From CAZLGM01 sp964623625 (GTDB lineage Bacteria; Desulfobacterota; Desulfobulbia; Desulfobulbales; Desulfocapsaceae), in NCBI GenBank assembly GCA_964623625.1, contig CAZUUJ010000023.1, positions 1-52,206 on the forward strand: DNA of 52,206 nucleotides. The letters are read 5' to 3'. Shown in pieces: positions 50,516 to 52,206 of this stretch; position 1 is the first letter of the stretch, and every line of letters starts with the position of its first letter. The notes under the pieces were generated by a model. The model did not search any database. It saw only the letters and a program-made list of their open reading frames with translations, and was not told the DNA's origin. Made by a program: the position numbers and the translations under genes.

Positions 50516-51916
50516 TTATACGGAAAAGAAACGTTTCAACGAATCAGCTAGATCGGCCAATTCATAATCCTGAATAGTTCTCATATCCAGAAGAAAACGG
50601 TTATCCTCAATCCTGCCGATAATCGGCACATCAAGGGATCGAAACTTCCTCTCCATTTGAGAAAGGCTCATTGTTAAAGGAGTCAACGATACAGCCCAAC
50701 TATCCATGCTATATTCCGGCATTGAACCGCCTCCGACACGGGAAACTGTCGACAGCAATTGAATCCGGCAAGTTGAGCTCAGACTTTTCTTTATTCTTCT
50801 TTGCAGTCTTTGCCCCCTTTTTTTGATAAGGTCTGGTGACATGGATAACATGGCAAGGGTAGGAATTCCTTTTAGAGCTTTTTCAGTGTCATAATAGTAT
50901 CTGAGAATGGACTCAAGGGCTGCGAGCGTAAATTTGTCTATGCGAAGAGCTCGATTCATTGGATTTTTTTTCACACGCTCTATTACATCATTATGCCCAA
51001 CAATAATCCCGGCCTGGGGACCACCCAGCATTTTATCACCCGAAAAGGTGACAACATCGACTCCGGCTCTGACAACCTCACCAACAGTAGGCTCTTTCGG
51101 CAGACCATACGGAGACAGATCAATCAGACAACCTGAGCCAAGATCCTCCATCACAAGAAGATCTTTCTCCCGGGCTAGTTCAACCATTTCCTCCATACTG
51201 ACTTCCTTGGTAAAGCCAATCATTCGATAATTGGAACAGTGCACTTTCAAAAGGATTGAGGTGTTCTCGGTGATCCCATTCCGATAATCTTTTAAATGGG
51301 TGCGATTAGTGGCTCCAACCTCAACCAGTTTCGCCCCGCTTTTAGCCATCACATCAGGGATTCTGAATGAGCCGCCGATTTCTACAAGCTGCCCCCTGGA
51401 AACGATGACCTCAGTATCTTTGGCCAAGGTCTCAAGGGTAAGCAGCACAGCGGCTGCATTGTTATTGACAACTAGGGCGGCTTCAGCTCCTGTTAATTCA
51501 CAAATCATATCTTCAACGAGACTGTACCTTGAACCTCTTTTCCCTGTTTGCAGATTAAATTCAAGATTCGAATAGTGAGTAGCAGCCTGAACAAGCATTT
51601 TACCGGCATCTCCAGGCAGGAGCGATCGGCCAAGATTGGTATGAACGACAACACCTGTGCCGTTGACTATACGACGCAGATTAGTCTTGAGTTTTTCCGC
51701 CACCTTGATTTGAAAGAGTTCGACCCACTCATCAAAGCTCTTTAAGCGACACTTACTATCATCTGACAAAATCTGTTGTCTTTCTTTTTCGATATTCTCT
51801 GCAACAACTAACTTCAATATTTGATATGGGCAGTCCTCTTTCACAACCTGAGAAAGACGCTCAACAGCGACATCGACTTTGGGCAGTGATTTGAGGAGTT
51901 GTTTTCGATCTGTCAT
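50516..51916 (-). CDS. selA: L-seryl-tRNA(Sec) selenium transferase
   Basis: The PLP-dependent enzyme converts Ser-tRNA(Sec) to Sec-tRNA(Sec) with selenophosphate. The 466 residues cover the family length, with an N-terminal tRNA-contacting region (LLKSLPKVDVAVE), RIVNGTGVVVHTNLGRSLL, GKRGSRYSLVEDM, ALVVNNNAAAVLL, LVMEDLGSGC and the PLP lysine in VVTFSGDKMLGGPQAG. It implies selenoproteins such as formate dehydrogenase or hydrogenase subunits. selB, selC and selD are not in the window. The TPR gene begins next to its stop. Confidence 0.96.
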   Translation of the reverse strand: MTDRKQLLKSLPKVDVAVERLSQVVKEDCPYQILKLVVAENIEKERQQILSDDSKCRLKSFDEWVELFQIKVAEKLKTNLRRIVNGTGVVVHTNLGRSLLPGDAGKMLVQAATHYSNLEFNLQTGKRGSRYSLVEDMICELTGAEAALVVNNNAAAVLLTLETLAKDTEVIVSRGQLVEIGGSFRIPDVMAKSGAKLVEVGATNRTHLKDYRNGITENTSILLKVHCSNYRMIGFTKEVSMEEMVELAREKDLLVMEDLGSGCLIDLSPYGLPKEPTVGEVVRAGVDVVTFSGDKMLGGPQAGIIVGHNDVIERVKKNPMNRALRIDKFTLAALESILRYYYDTEKALKGIPTLAMLSMSPDLIKKRGQRLQRRIKKSLSSTCRIQLLSTVSRVGGGSMPEYSMDSWAVSLTPLTMSLSQMERKFRSLDVPIIGRIEDNRFLLDMRTIQDYELADLADSLKRFFSV

Positions 51917-52206
51917 GTGGTGAATTATTTATAAGGAAGGTTGAAAAATGATTAAAGATGCTTATTTTTTTTCATTAGAACTTCCACATCAGTTTACGTT
52001 TATACGCGATTTTAATCAATTAAAATTGCTCCAAGTGGAAAAGACAGCCGGCGTGATACGTTGTTTACAATTTTTTGTTTTTTTATCATTGACAGCGTAT
52101 GTCCAATGAACTATTTTCACCCGGTCTCAATCCCACGGCCTACAGGTTGTATTTGAGGCAAATAAACGTTGAAGAGGGTCCAATTAGATATTGACAACGA
52201 ATGGTC
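51917..52206. other. Region upstream of selA, to the window edge
   Basis: No gene is seen in these 290 nt. It is AT-rich and should hold the selA promoter on the minus strand. A TTGACA word occurs near the right edge (about 52191), pointing rightward, and could be the -35 box of a gene beyond the window. Confidence 0.35.

Overview
The window looks like a chromosomal segment of a Gram-negative, anaerobic member of the Desulfobacterota, most likely a Desulfobulbales-type sulfate reducer or sulfur disproportionator. This is inference from gene content: an hgcA-hgcB pair (mercury methylation), a nine-haem c-type cytochrome lipoprotein, a TauE/SafE-type anion exporter, selA (selenocysteine synthesis), a lipid A Kdo transferase (waaA, so an outer membrane), pilT, and a stand-alone IMP cyclohydrolase domain in place of full-length PurH. 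No ribosomal RNA, phage, CRISPR array or transposase gene is visible. One tRNA, tRNA-Thr(CGT), is present.

Layout. 1-1345: start of a large secreted, low-complexity protein running off the left edge. 1346-3778: gene-poor, with one lipoprotein, tRNA-Thr with two look-alike hairpin terminators, and repeats. 3779-7513: envelope proteins (PEGA-like lipoprotein, small secreted protein, FGE-fold protein). 7689-10056: nine-haem cytochrome overlapping an RlpA/SPOR protein. 10290-15343: minus-strand trpE-trpG-trpD-trpC-trpF with a long hairpin between trpE and trpG; then rpsT. 16067-19068: a DegP-like protease and an adjacent catalytically dead lipoprotein paralogue. 19330-26122: a LOG/YpsA-like protein, a small exported protein, a U32 peptidase-family protein, purH(N-terminal)-purN-pyrR, hslR and folE2. 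26212-30489: a broken gene, darP, gpmI, a TauE-like exporter and acylphosphatase. 30672-34471: dual-ATPase ABC protein, uvrC and a BFD-like protein. 34713-39073: an unusual tightly coupled cluster (beta-hydroxyacid dehydrogenase, IspD-like cytidylyltransferase, RuBisCO-like protein, LicD-family transferase, HprK-like protein). 39103-40588: hgcB and hgcA. 40893-51916: rsmE, waaA, comEC, a PilZ protein, pilT, a LOG-family protein, a TPR protein and selA.

Two observations stand out. First, the 34.7-39.1 kb cluster joins a form IV RuBisCO-like protein to an IspD-type cytidylyltransferase and a LicD-type phospho-alditol/phosphocholine transferase, with ATGA and TGATG overlaps. This suggests an undescribed route that makes a CDP-activated small polyol or branched sugar and puts it on a surface glycan. 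Its first gene is frameshifted near the end, so activity in this strain is uncertain. Second, a family of miniature inverted-repeat elements (three copies of exactly 245 bp and two internally deleted copies of 153 and 131 bp) sits so that in every case one terminal repeat lies 1-12 nt upstream of a start codon, pointing at it. The terminal sequence GGATTCAGG appears to serve as the ribosome binding site of waaA, folE2, the TauE-like gene and the dehydrogenase. A deleted copy lies inside hgcAB. A separate 159-bp miniature element with a TAA target duplication sits exactly on the stop codon of acylphosphatase.
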